From NCBI RefSeq assembly GCF_012272815.1, contig NZ_JAAWWL010000002.1, positions 1,456,280 to 1,520,279 on the forward strand: a stretch of DNA of 64,000 nucleotides, given 5' to 3'. The notes beneath the pieces are model-generated. The model did not search any database. It was not told where the DNA came from and saw only the letters and a list, made by a program, of their open reading frames with translations. Every line of letters begins with the position of its first letter. The first letter of the stretch is position 1. Source of the DNA: Croceivirga thetidis (GTDB taxonomy: Bacteria > Bacteroidota > Bacteroidia > Flavobacteriales > Flavobacteriaceae). The translations under genes were made by a program, and so were the position numbers. This document shows, piece after piece, positions 26,648-34,148 of this stretch.

Positions 26648-27466
26648 ATGGATTTAGCCAAGATTCCGCAATTAAAACATACCGATTCAAACAACTTTTT
26701 CCTGCTTTCTGGACCCTGTGCCATTGAGGGTGAAGATATGGCCCTGCGTATTGCTGAGCATATTGTGGAAGTTACCCAAAAGTTGAAAATTCCTTATGTG
26801 TTTAAAGGAAGCTTCAAAAAAGCGAACCGAAGCAGAATCGATTCATTCACTGGAATTGGTGATGAAAAAGCCTTAAAAATCCTGAGAAAAGTATCAGAAA
26901 CTTTTGAAGTACCTACCATAACGGATATTCATGAGAAATCAGACGCAGCTATGGCCGCAGAGTATGTAGATGTGCTCCAAATACCTGCTTTTTTAGCTCG
27001 ACAAACCGACCTTTTAGTGGCCGCCTCTGAAACTGGTAAGGTCGTGAATATAAAAAAGGGCCAATTTATGAGTCCTGAAAGTATGAAGCATGCCGTGACC
27101 AAAATTACTGAAACGGGCAATGAACAGGCCATGATTACAGAGCGCGGCACCATGTTCGGCTATCAAGATATGGTGGTCGATTTTCGGGGCATTCCTACGA
27201 TGAAGCAATACGCTCCGGTGGTATTGGATGTTACCCATTCCCTACAGCAGCCCAACCAATCCTCGGGCGTGACTGGTGGTCGACCTGCACTTATTGGCAC
27301 CATGGCCAAGGCCGGAATTGCAGCGGGAGTGGATGGCTTATTTATGGAAACGCACTTTGACCCGGCAAACGCCAAAAGTGATGGGGCCAATATGCTTGAT
27401 TTAAGTCTGCTGGAAAGATTGTTGACGGATTTGGTGGCGTTGCGCCAGGTAGTGAGTGGATTCTAA
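26648..27466 (+). CDS. kdsA: 3-deoxy-8-phosphooctulonate (KDO-8-P) synthase
   Basis: 272 aa. Condenses phosphoenolpyruvate with arabinose-5-phosphate to KDO-8-phosphate, a committed step for lipopolysaccharide inner core, in the cytoplasm. It shows GPCAIEGED near 28-36, FKGSFKKANRSR near 57-68, TDIHE near 92-96, a KKGQFMSPESM segment and ERGTMFGYQDMVVDFR. The residue after KANRSR and the C-terminal METHFDP-type motif fit KdsA rather than a DAHP synthase. The gene stands alone between a divergent barrel gene and a convergent DUF1801 gene. Confidence 0.95.
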   Translation: MDLAKIPQLKHTDSNNFFLLSGPCAIEGEDMALRIAEHIVEVTQKLKIPYVFKGSFKKANRSRIDSFTGIGDEKALKILRKVSETFEVPTITDIHEKSDAAMAAEYVDVLQIPAFLARQTDLLVAASETGKVVNIKKGQFMSPESMKHAVTKITETGNEQAMITERGTMFGYQDMVVDFRGIPTMKQYAPVVLDVTHSLQQPNQSSGVTGGRPALIGTMAKAGIAAGVDGLFMETHFDPANAKSDGANMLDLSLLERLLTDLVALRQVVSGF

Positions 27467-27834
27467 TTACGCTTATAAAAACCTTTGTGTTTTAAACTGT
27501 GTACCTCCTCAAGCACCTCAACCAAAATTTCATCATTGATTTCTTCGAGGGTTTGATATCGAAATGATTTAACCACTTTTCGCTTTTCAGAATACATCAG
27601 TTCAACATGTTTGGTCAAATGGGCCGAGTTCCAAAATGCGATATCCACAAACTTTCCTTTGTGTGAGGCATTCAAATAACACATAGGATGCTTCTCCGCA
27701 TAAAAACAGGGTATCCCCCATTTATATTTCATATTTACATCTGGAACAACGACTTCAATTACCGACCGTAGATGTAATAACATGCTTCGATACGGTTCCG
27801 GTTGGTTTAAGATATATTCCTCAGCTGGGTTCAT
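27463..27834 (-). CDS. DUF1801 (YdhG-like) protein
   Basis: 123 aa from ATG 27834; the in-frame extension to 27876 overlaps the neighbouring promoter and lacks homology. The start MNPAEEYILNQPEPYRSML, the core MKYKWGIPCFY and AFWNSAHL with a C-terminal YQTLEEINDEILVEVLEE are typical of DUF1801 (PF08818), a SAUGI-like alpha/beta fold with unknown biochemical role. Its stop overlaps the kdsA stop by four bases. Confidence 0.88.
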   Translation of the reverse strand: MNPAEEYILNQPEPYRSMLLHLRSVIEVVVPDVNMKYKWGIPCFYAEKHPMCYLNASHKGKFVDIAFWNSAHLTKHVELMYSEKRKVVKSFRYQTLEEINDEILVEVLEEVHSLKHKGFYKRN

Positions 27835-27890
27835 ACTTACAAGGTAATTGCATTTTATCGAAAAAAGTAACCACAATTGGAAAATATATA

Positions 27891-27919
27891 TTTACTTTGT
27901 TTTTCAAAGTACTTTTAAA
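27891..27919 (+). promoter_or_regulatory. operator/promoter copy 1, upstream of the membrane-protein gene
   Basis: Contains ACTTTG (27894-27899), a 5-base spacer and CAAAGT (27905-27910), a perfect dyad, followed by ACTTTTAAA. A 29-base copy differing at a single position lies at 28839-28867 upstream of creD. The 5' arm also forms a TTACTTTG box, one mismatch from TAnnTTTG, so a bound repressor would cover the promoter. The winged-helix protein encoded between the two copies is the natural candidate to bind it. Confidence 0.65.
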
Positions 27920-28540
27920 ATGGACTCTAAAAAATACATTGAAGATATTTCCCAAATAAAAGACATGATGAAACGCTCCTCGCGTTTTTTGTCACTCAGT
28001 GGTTTGTCAGGAATCATGGCCGGTTTATATGCCATTGGCGGAGCGGTCATTGCTTATTTCTTTCTGTTTCCTGCAAGAGGGGAATACTTGACCTTGCACA
28101 GCTGGAACTTTAAAATGACCATTGTATTACTCCTAAGTGTGGCAATCTTAAGTATTATAACCGGATTTCTACTGACAACCAGAAAAGCACGTAAGAACAA
28201 TGAAAAAATATGGGATGAAACTACACGCAGGTTGCTATTTCATTTTCTGGTACCCCTAATGACCGGTGGTATTTATATTCTGATCAAACTTAACAGTCAA
28301 CATTATGGGCTTACAGCTTCATTGATGTTGATATTTTATGGCTTGGCCCTATTGAATTCCTCAAAATACACCTTATCTAATGTGCAATATCTGGGCTTAG
28401 CAGAAATCGTTCTTGGTCTTATTTGCGCCGCTTTTCCTGGTTACGGGTTTTGGTTTTGGGTAATCGGTTTTGGTTTACTTCATGTTATTTACGGAAGTCT
28501 TATTTATATTCGGGAAGAGCGTAGCAAAACATGGGCCTGA
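27920..28540 (+). CDS. multi-pass membrane protein of the creD cluster
   Basis: 206 aa from ATG 27920, nine bases after the operator dyad; the in-frame extension from 27848 would include the promoter. A soluble N-terminus (SKKYIEDISQIKDMMKRSSR) is followed by about six membrane helices (LSGLSGIMAGLYAIGGAVIA, IVLLLSVAILSIITGFLL, LMTGGIYILI and others). No pocket or catalytic motif is recognised. Its last ten bases overlap the start of the winged-helix regulator, so the two are translationally coupled. Confidence 0.78.
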   Translation: MDSKKYIEDISQIKDMMKRSSRFLSLSGLSGIMAGLYAIGGAVIAYFFLFPARGEYLTLHSWNFKMTIVLLLSVAILSIITGFLLTTRKARKNNEKIWDETTRRLLFHFLVPLMTGGIYILIKLNSQHYGLTASLMLIFYGLALLNSSKYTLSNVQYLGLAEIVLGLICAAFPGYGFWFWVIGFGLLHVIYGSLIYIREERSKTWA

Positions 28541-28824
28541 TTGATAACATCAACAAAATTTTTGACCACCGTATTCGGCTGGGAATCATGTCTATCTTGA
28601 TTGTGAACGACAAAGTGGAATTCAATCGGTTAAAAGAATTGTTGGAAGTCACTGATGGTAATTTGGCGAGTCATACCAAAAAGCTTGAGGAAGCCGAATA
28701 CATTAAAATTGAAAAGTCATTTGTGGGCAAAAAGCCCAATACAAAATACATGGCTACTAGAGTAGGTAAAAACGCATTCAAGAAGCATATTGAAGCCCTT
28801 GAAAAACTATTAAACAAGAATTAA
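28531..28824 (+). CDS. winged-helix transcriptional regulator (HTH_27-like)
   Basis: 97-aa single-domain regulator. It begins MGLIDNINKIFDHRIRLGIM, with a recognition helix LKELLEVTDGNLASHTKKLE and a wing at KIEKSFVGKKPNTKYMAT. This short MarR/ArsR-like type (PF13601 pattern) has no metal-binding Cys. It is coupled to the membrane-protein gene by a 10-base overlap and is followed by creD, and both transcripts start at copies of the same dyad. It is therefore the probable autoregulating repressor of this cluster (inference). Confidence 0.85.
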   Translation: MGLIDNINKIFDHRIRLGIMSILIVNDKVEFNRLKELLEVTDGNLASHTKKLEEAEYIKIEKSFVGKKPNTKYMATRVGKNAFKKHIEALEKLLNKN

Positions 28825-28838
28825 AAAAATTTTACTCA

Positions 28839-28867
28839 TTTACTTTGTATTTCAAAGTACTTTTAAA
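28839..28867 (+). promoter_or_regulatory. operator/promoter copy 2, upstream of creD
   Basis: ACTTTG (28842-28847), spacer TATTT, CAAAGT (28853-28858), then ACTTTTAAA. It matches copy 1 at 28 of 29 positions and gives creD its own promoter, nine bases before the GTG start. Confidence 0.65.
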
Positions 28868-28875
28868 CTATTATT

Positions 28876-30243
28876 GTGGAGATTATAAGAAAACAACGAT
28901 TCGGAAACTGGTTTAGAACATCGATAACTGCTAGAATGTTAGCCGTGGGATTTATATTGATTGTCTTACTCATTCCCTTAAGTTTTGTAAAAGGATTGAT
29001 TCGCGAACGAGGTGCGCGCCAACATGAGGTCATTCGTGAAATAAATCAAAAATGGGGTAATGAGGTTGTGCTCTATGGACCAATACTTAGGATTCCTTAT
29101 AAAACATATACCGAGAAACGCACCTATGATGAAAAGTCAAAAACATATTTAAAGACCTATGAAGATGTGCTTCATACCGCTTACTTTTTTCCTGCATCCT
29201 TCAAAGCTGAATGCAAGATAGACACTGAACCTCTTGAACGTGGCATTTATGAATCTGTAGTCTATTCATCGGATATAGCTATGAATGGCACCTTTACTAA
29301 TTTCGATTTTTCACAAGAAGATATTCCTGAAAAAGACATCCTCTGGGAAAAGGCCTCTATTATTTTCAAGACTTCCAATCTAAAGGGAATTCAAGACGAA
29401 TTGGTAGTTACCTTGGGGGACGAACATATGGTATTGAAACCTAAGTTTGATGATAATTATCTGAGTCTTTTGTCAAGTGGATATCTTAAAAAGCTCAAAT
29501 CAATAAAAGATGCTGAGATTGAATTTCGATTAAATCTTAAGGTAAATGGCAGTGAGCAACTAAAGTTTATTCCTGTTGGTAAAGAGACCAAAGTCTCGAT
29601 GATTTCTGATTGGCACTCCCCTAGTTTTACTGGTAATTTTCTACCCGATGATAAAACCAAGAAAATAAGTGAAAATGGCTTTCAGGCCAATTGGAAAGTA
29701 CTGGAGACCAATCGCCAGTTCGGCCAACAGTTTTTTGACCAATTACCCGATTTGACAGCCTTCGCCTTTGGCACCAATCTTATCATACCTATTGACGATT
29801 ACCAAAAAACAGAACGTACGAGCAAATACGGATTGATGATTATTGGTTTGACCCTCTTTGTCTTTCTTATGATTCAAATTATCAGTAAAATAGACATTCA
29901 TCCTTTTCAATATTTGATGATAGGTTTGGCGTTGGTAATGTTTTACACGCTCTTACTCTCTATTTCTGAACATCAGAATTACCTAGTAGCTTACTTGATA
30001 GCAGGTGTTTCAGTAGTGATGCTAATCACCTTGTATTCTCGAACTATTTTAAAGAACAAAAAATTTCCGCTTTTTATTTTCGGTTCAATGACCGCACTAT
30101 ACGGTTTCATATTTGTCATTATTCAGCTTGAAAACTATGCCCTTTTGGTGGGAAGTATTGGTCTCTTTGTAATACTGGCCATCATTATGTTCACCTCTAA
30201 ACGAATTGATTGGTCAGGTCAACAAGCTAGCCTTGCCCAGTAA
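28876..30243 (+). CDS. creD: CreD-like inner-membrane protein
   Basis: 455 aa. Helix 1 near 18-40 (MLAVGFILIVLLIPLSFVKG), then RERGARQHEVIREINQKWGNEVVLYGPILRIPYK, the CreD family hallmark (PF06123). A periplasmic beta-rich region covers about 60-310, followed by about five C-terminal helices. CreD (inner-membrane protein, colicin E2 tolerance/beta-lactam response in other bacteria) has no established enzymatic role. The start is GTG at 28876, just after the second operator copy; no ATG fits. Bacteroidota often place creD next to a small winged-helix gene, as here. Confidence 0.9.
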   Translation: MEIIRKQRFGNWFRTSITARMLAVGFILIVLLIPLSFVKGLIRERGARQHEVIREINQKWGNEVVLYGPILRIPYKTYTEKRTYDEKSKTYLKTYEDVLHTAYFFPASFKAECKIDTEPLERGIYESVVYSSDIAMNGTFTNFDFSQEDIPEKDILWEKASIIFKTSNLKGIQDELVVTLGDEHMVLKPKFDDNYLSLLSSGYLKKLKSIKDAEIEFRLNLKVNGSEQLKFIPVGKETKVSMISDWHSPSFTGNFLPDDKTKKISENGFQANWKVLETNRQFGQQFFDQLPDLTAFAFGTNLIIPIDDYQKTERTSKYGLMIIGLTLFVFLMIQIISKIDIHPFQYLMIGLALVMFYTLLLSISEHQNYLVAYLIAGVSVVMLITLYSRTILKNKKFPLFIFGSMTALYGFIFVIIQLENYALLVGSIGLFVILAIIMFTSKRIDWSGQQASLAQ

Positions 30244-30250
30244 TTAATCG

Positions 30251-30274
30251 AATCCGGTCAACTCTGGCCGGATT
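30251..30274 (+). terminator. probable terminator after creD
   Basis: Inverted repeat AATCCGG (30251-30257) with CCGGATT (30268-30274), followed by TTAAATTT. It starts seven bases after the creD stop. Confidence 0.5.
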
Positions 30275-30294
30275 TAAATTTATCATTTGACGTT

Positions 30295-30936
30295 ATGCAA
30301 CTTGTTGTTCCGATTATACGCTATTATCGTATGCCTTTATTGCTCCTCGGGTTTTGTCTTGGGCTTATTTTTATTCGGCTATTGGTTTCCGGGTCTTTTT
30401 TCTTTGGCTTTCTCGCTTGGAATCTAATCTTAGCAATTATTCCCTATCTGATTACACAAACCGTTATGTTTTATGGCATTTACAGAATACCAAAGGCTTT
30501 TCAAATTTTGTTGTTTCTGTTTTGGCTGCTCTTTTTACCAAATGCCCCTTATCTCATAACCGATTTGGTTCATTTGCACAGCTCTTTTGCTGACCAACGT
30601 TGGCTTGATCTTTTTATCGTATTTGTTTTTGCGCTAACAGGTTGGCTTTTTGGCTTGCTCAGTCTTCTGGATTTCAATCAATTTATTAGGACCCGTATTG
30701 TTTCAAGGGCAAGTGACCTGATACTTATCGTAATTTGTTTTACAACAGGTTACGGTCTGTATTTGGGACGGTTTCTTCGATTCAACTCATGGGATATTGT
30801 ATTTAAAACGGAAACCTTATTGAGGGAAATGGCAATCAGTTTTGCAAAACCATATGTTTGGTTGATGACCCTAGCGTTTGGGTCATTTTTATGTCTATCC
30901 TTTTGGTTTTTAAAATGGGTGAAGGAAGATTCTTAA
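30295..30936 (+). CDS. DUF1361 membrane protein
   Basis: 213-aa polytopic membrane protein with about six helices. The family pattern is seen in FLAWNLILAIIPYLITQ, LFWLLFLPNAPYLITDLVHL and DLFIVFVFALTGWLFGLLSL. DUF1361 (PF07099) has no known function. The start follows the creD terminator by 20 bases, so independent transcription is likely, though read-through is possible. Confidence 0.88.
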   Translation: MQLVVPIIRYYRMPLLLLGFCLGLIFIRLLVSGSFFFGFLAWNLILAIIPYLITQTVMFYGIYRIPKAFQILLFLFWLLFLPNAPYLITDLVHLHSSFADQRWLDLFIVFVFALTGWLFGLLSLLDFNQFIRTRIVSRASDLILIVICFTTGYGLYLGRFLRFNSWDIVFKTETLLREMAISFAKPYVWLMTLAFGSFLCLSFWFLKWVKEDS

Positions 30937-30955
30937 AATGAACAAAAGAATTTAT

Positions 30956-31237
30956 TTAAGCCAAACTAAGATTTTTGGCCCCATTGAAGATGGTATCAAA
31001 TCTGTCAGCCATGGAATTCAAATAGTTAACCGGTGTATCTTGGGCCATATATACCTCCGCAGTCTCAACATAAACATCAAAATGAAATGCGGCAAAATTT
31101 TCATCACTGTGCTCATCATCATCAAATTGTTCCAATAAAAATTTAATGATACGTGGCCTCAGCTGATATTCTAAGTCTATACAGCGCTTGCGTTGGTGAT
31201 GGTCGGCTTCTCTAGTATATATCCAATTAAACGTCAC
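30956..31237 (-). CDS. 93-aa protein of unknown family
   Basis: Leftward frame from a GTG at 31237. The protein is hydrophilic and helix-forming (READHHQRKRCIDLEYQLR, IIKFLLEQFDDDEHSDEN), with no signal or membrane segment. The reading frame is open for 26 further codons upstream and abuts the TGA of the alanine-dehydrogenase-like gene in the same frame, but no ATG, GTG or TTG lies in that extension. The extension (QQFVERQPTFSTFQTHLVRQ) looks protein-like, so the true start may be a rare codon or the N-terminus may be lost. Family not recognised. Confidence 0.55.
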   Translation of the reverse strand: MTFNWIYTREADHHQRKRCIDLEYQLRPRIIKFLLEQFDDDEHSDENFAAFHFDVYVETAEVYMAQDTPVNYLNSMADRFDTIFNGAKNLSLA

Positions 31238-31315
31238 TTGTCTAACTAAATGAGTTTGGAAAGTACTAAATGTTGGCTGTCGTTCAACGAATTGTTGATA
31301 ACTATGAACAACTAA

Positions 31316-32521
31316 TCAAATTTCGCCATCAACATAATCTTGTAGATAGAGATACCTACTTGTAAGTGCAGCATTCTGAGTCATCAAGGCTCTAGCCAAA
31401 ACCCCTTCTTCATCTTGATTAAAAAATGCCGGAATTACTGCTTTTACAAATGCCCCACCAAAGCCGTTACTGGCGTCTCTAGGAAGTTCTGCTGGCAAAT
31501 TATCAACTGCCATAACCGCAATGGCTTCTTCATTTCTATAGTCCACCACAGATTCATTTTCCGGGTGATAGCCATAAATCGGGTCTGCTATTGTTGATGG
31601 TTGAATGGTAGTGGCTACTGGGCCATCAATATCACAGCTGATATCGGCCACGACCTTTATGTTGAATTCAGGATGTTTGGCGTCTTCACGGGTATATAGA
31701 TATGGAGCCCCGTCTCCATAAAAATGTCCTGCAATATAAAAATCAGTCACTTTGGCGAAACGAAAGAAATTCGATTTATACTCCTCTGGGTGTGCAAAAA
31801 AATCGGCTTTGTTACCGCGAACACCATCCTTTCTTTTGTTGTATTCTGAGGCATCAATCTGGCAATAGACTGGCTCGTCAAACGCTTCGGATAAGTATTC
31901 CGCCACATTGACTTTTTTCAATTTCATAGCATCCAACATTTCTTTGGCACCATTGCCTACCCTACCCTTGCCCGTCAACAAGATTTTGATGCTGGGAAGC
32001 TTGATTTTATTCAACTCGCTTATCAATTCGGCTTGGTCTTTTAAATCTTCAGCTTTGGGTAAGTCAAACAACTTAAATTTGAGTCCGTAAGCACGAATTC
32101 CATTATACGCTCCAACAATACCTGCATATCGACCAAAAGCGACTAAACGTTGGCCCTTTTGGTTGGTAATGACCTCATGATCGTAGAGTTCAATATTCTT
32201 TTCTAGAATTGCTAGCAGCAAATTGCGGTTGTAAGGCTGCTTTTTTATGGTATGGGAAAAGAAAAAATATTTTTTATTCGGAATAAGCGCTTCTATAGGC
32301 ACTTCTTTGACTCCTAGGAGCACATCGCACTCATGCATTTTGCTCGCCACCTCAATACCCGCATCTCGGTATTCTTGGTCTGAAAACACCCGAATATCAG
32401 AAGGTTCCACAATGATTTCAGCTTTTGGAAACTTGCTTATGACTTCTTGACAGAGTTGAGGGGATAAGACCACCCTTTTATCAGGAGGATTCTTGCGTTC
32501 TTTTATGATTCCGAACTTCAT
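31316..32521 (-). CDS. alanine/saccharopine-dehydrogenase-like NAD(P) oxidoreductase
   Basis: 401 aa of the AlaDH/PNT superfamily. The N-terminal AlaDh_PNT_N domain (KFGIIKERKNPPDKRVVLSP; catalytic-type Lys in ERKNPPDKRV) is followed by GRYAGIVGAYNGI, a Rossmann segment ILLTGKGRVGNGAKEM near 180-195, and VVADISCDIDGPVATTIQPS. The DISCDIDG(P) signature and overall length are close to lysine-forming saccharopine dehydrogenases and flavobacterial alanine-dehydrogenase-like enzymes. Substrate (alanine, saccharopine or lysine) cannot be settled by eye. It lies at the right end of a leftward pair with the 93-aa gene. Confidence 0.8.
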   Translation of the reverse strand: MKFGIIKERKNPPDKRVVLSPQLCQEVISKFPKAEIIVEPSDIRVFSDQEYRDAGIEVASKMHECDVLLGVKEVPIEALIPNKKYFFFSHTIKKQPYNRNLLLAILEKNIELYDHEVITNQKGQRLVAFGRYAGIVGAYNGIRAYGLKFKLFDLPKAEDLKDQAELISELNKIKLPSIKILLTGKGRVGNGAKEMLDAMKLKKVNVAEYLSEAFDEPVYCQIDASEYNKRKDGVRGNKADFFAHPEEYKSNFFRFAKVTDFYIAGHFYGDGAPYLYTREDAKHPEFNIKVVADISCDIDGPVATTIQPSTIADPIYGYHPENESVVDYRNEEAIAVMAVDNLPAELPRDASNGFGGAFVKAVIPAFFNQDEEGVLARALMTQNAALTSRYLYLQDYVDGEI

Positions 32522-32604
32522 ATTTAGCTTGGTATACTTATTGAACTAAAATACAGGGAATGGCAAGGTTGGGCAAACTTTTTCGGGCATTGACCAATAA
32601 AAGT

Positions 32605-32696
32605 TAACTTTGCCGCCCGCGTTAGGGATTGAGGTAAATACCATGTATGGCCGAAAGCCCGACCATCTGAAGCGAATGTGGAAGATGGGAACGCAC
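32605..32696 (+). ncRNA. candidate small structured RNA with its own promoter
   Basis: A perfect -7 box TAACTTTG (32605-32612) is followed six bases later by GCGTT (32619-32623), which pairs with AACGC (32690-32694) to close the element. Inside are nested hairpins: GGTA/TACC (about 32633-32642), GGC/GCC around CGAAA (about 32649-32659) and CCATC/GATGG (about 32663-32687). There is no open frame of note. The opening GCGTTAGGGATTG and the closing AGCCCGACC resemble a recurrent flavobacterial intergenic element; I cannot name the family with certainty (Flavo-1 is one possibility). Confidence 0.45.
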
Positions 32697-32734
32697 AAAT
32701 GATCTTTGAAAATAAAATGAGAATGTGTTTTAGG

Positions 32735-32754
32735 CCCTTCGACTACGCTCAGGG
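32735..32754. repeat. REP-like palindromic element, copy 2
   Basis: CCCTTCGACTACGCTCAGGG, with the flanking G and C extending the palindrome to 22 bases, then AATTCGAC. It matches the element at 1627-1646 and lies between the candidate small RNA and ssrA. Confidence 0.6.
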
Positions 32755-32796
32755 CATAATTCGACTACGTAAATTGCAAATTTACTGTCTCATTAT

Positions 32797-33193
32797 GGGG
32801 CCGACTGGTTTTGACAGCGAGACCAATGGCATTGTAAGCATGTCGAGCTATGGGAATGATGCTCGTTAATTCAATATCCCACACTTTTAAATGGCGAGTC
32901 TAACTACGCTTTAGCTGCTTAATCGACTGAATTATAGTAAGTCTTAGCCTAGTCGCGCGAGGCGCGAAAGCTGAATGTTCCTGAATAGCCCTTGTTGACG
33001 GCGATTCATTTAGGAGCACCATAAAAGTCAACACCGGATTGTTTGTGCTTCGGTAACAGTCCTAAACTAAAGAAGCTAAGCGTACGATTGGCAGTCTTAG
33101 GTCGGTCGTACGTCGACAACCAAACTAAGACTAAGCATGTAGAAAGCTCTGTTATTGCTTGTTTGGACGAGGGTTCGAATCCCTCCGGCTCCA
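32797..33193 (+). ncRNA. ssrA: transfer-messenger RNA (tmRNA)
   Basis: About 397 nt. The 5' end GGGGCCGACTGGTTTTGAC pairs with the 3' CGGCTCC (33186-33192) to form the alanine acceptor stem; A33193 is the discriminator and the terminal CCA is not encoded. The T-arm GGGTTCGAATCCC precedes it. The tag reads GESNYALAA (32892-32918) followed by TAA (32919-32921), a typical Bacteroidota degradation tag. tmRNA rescues stalled ribosomes and tags the truncated protein for proteolysis. Confidence 0.96.
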
Positions 33194-33199
33194 CTTCAT

Positions 33200-33224
33200 A
33201 AGCCACCTCAATGGTGGCTTTTTT
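33200..33224 (+). terminator. rho-independent terminator after ssrA
   Basis: AAGCCACC (33200-33207) pairs with GGTGGCTT (33213-33220), then a T-run. It begins seven bases after the mature tmRNA 3' end. Confidence 0.8.
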
Positions 33225-33225
33225 C

Positions 33226-33575
33226 GTTACGCCGTAGTGATTTGAAGTCCAGCGCGGTAGGCTCGCTCCTTCTCTAAAAAGGTCTTCCAGACCTTTTCCT
33301 TACGCTCGGCCGTCTCCGGCTCCACAATCACTCACAACTGCCCAATGGCAAGAACATAATAAACCCATCAAGTTTACTTGAATGGGTTTTGTTGTTTCTT
33401 GGTATCAATTTTAGAAAAGTTGGCAGTTTTATTTGGAGTATGGGAGTCAATGGGAAGGGAGTCAGCCAATGCCCTTGACTTCAAGCAGGTCGACTTAAAA
33501 GGTTAGATTTATCTAGTAATTTTAATTCTATGCTCTTGCTTACAACCACTATCTTTAATTAGAAAACCCAACCCC
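33226..33575. other. non-coding stretch with hairpins and a partial repeat of the tmRNA 3' end
   Basis: No gene is supported. It holds a perfect 9-bp hairpin (AAAAGGTCT 33277-33285 with AGACCTTTT 33289-33297), an exact 12-base copy of the tmRNA 3' terminus (CTCCGGCTCCAC, 33314-33325; original 33183-33194) and a terminator-like hairpin at 33361-33392 (AAACCCAT...ATGGGTTT). A weak -7-like TATCTTTA at 33550-33557 precedes the DUF2188 gene. Confidence 0.5.
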
Positions 33576-33860
33576 ATGTCAAAAGGCAAATCTTGGCTCC
33601 GAACATTAATTGAACTCGTTGAAGTCTTTTTGGATAGTTCAAAAAAAAACAACCGAGCTCGAACCTGGCATCAGCATGTGGTTCCATACGAAGAAGGATG
33701 GGCCGTACGGAGAGAAGGCAATAAACGTATCACAAGCAAACACCGAAAGCAGAGCACGGCCATTCGTAAGGCGAAAACTTTAGCTAAGAAATACAAGGCC
33801 GATGTAATAATTCATCGGGCAAGTGGGGGTATTCGGGAGCGTATCAGCTACTCTGAATAA
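33576..33860 (+). CDS. DUF2188 protein
   Basis: 94 aa, basic (many Lys and Arg). The C-terminal 65 residues match DUF2188 (PF09954): WHQHVVPYEEGWAVRREGNKR, TAIRKAKTLAKKYKADVIIHR and a final GGIRERISY. Small and cytoplasmic, with unknown function. Its N-terminal 30 residues are a helix-rich leader. It stands alone near ssrA. Confidence 0.85.
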   Translation: MSKGKSWLRTLIELVEVFLDSSKKNNRARTWHQHVVPYEEGWAVRREGNKRITSKHRKQSTAIRKAKTLAKKYKADVIIHRASGGIRERISYSE

Positions 33861-34148
33861 TTAGTGAATTTAGTTCCTGAACATTAGGATATATTAACTG
33901 CTAAACTCCGCTTGATAACTTCATGAACAATGCTATCCTAGATATTCAACAATACAATAGACATTCAGGCCTGAATCCCGTTTGGTTCTTACCTAAAAGA
34001 GTTTATTGTTATCACTTAAATTTATTAGGTGATTCAATAAATAAAACAACTTTTTTTACGTTTAAAATTTCTCCTGTATTACTGATTAATCGAGGGTGAA
34101 TACTAATTATTGCATTTTCAATTAAACACAATTAACCAACAACCAACA

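Noticed and set aside
28876-30243. creD cluster as a two-component (CreBC-type) locus
   Set aside because: No CreB or CreC homologue is nearby; the adjacent regulator is a single-domain winged helix.
32678-32869. 63-aa rightward frame across the REP-like repeat and tmRNA 5' end
   Set aside because: It covers the RNA gene and has no protein features.
33006-33206. 66-aa leftward frame overlapping tmRNA with an EPEGFEPSSK-like start
   Set aside because: It is antisense to the tmRNA T-arm, a well-known source of spurious GFEPSS-type frames.
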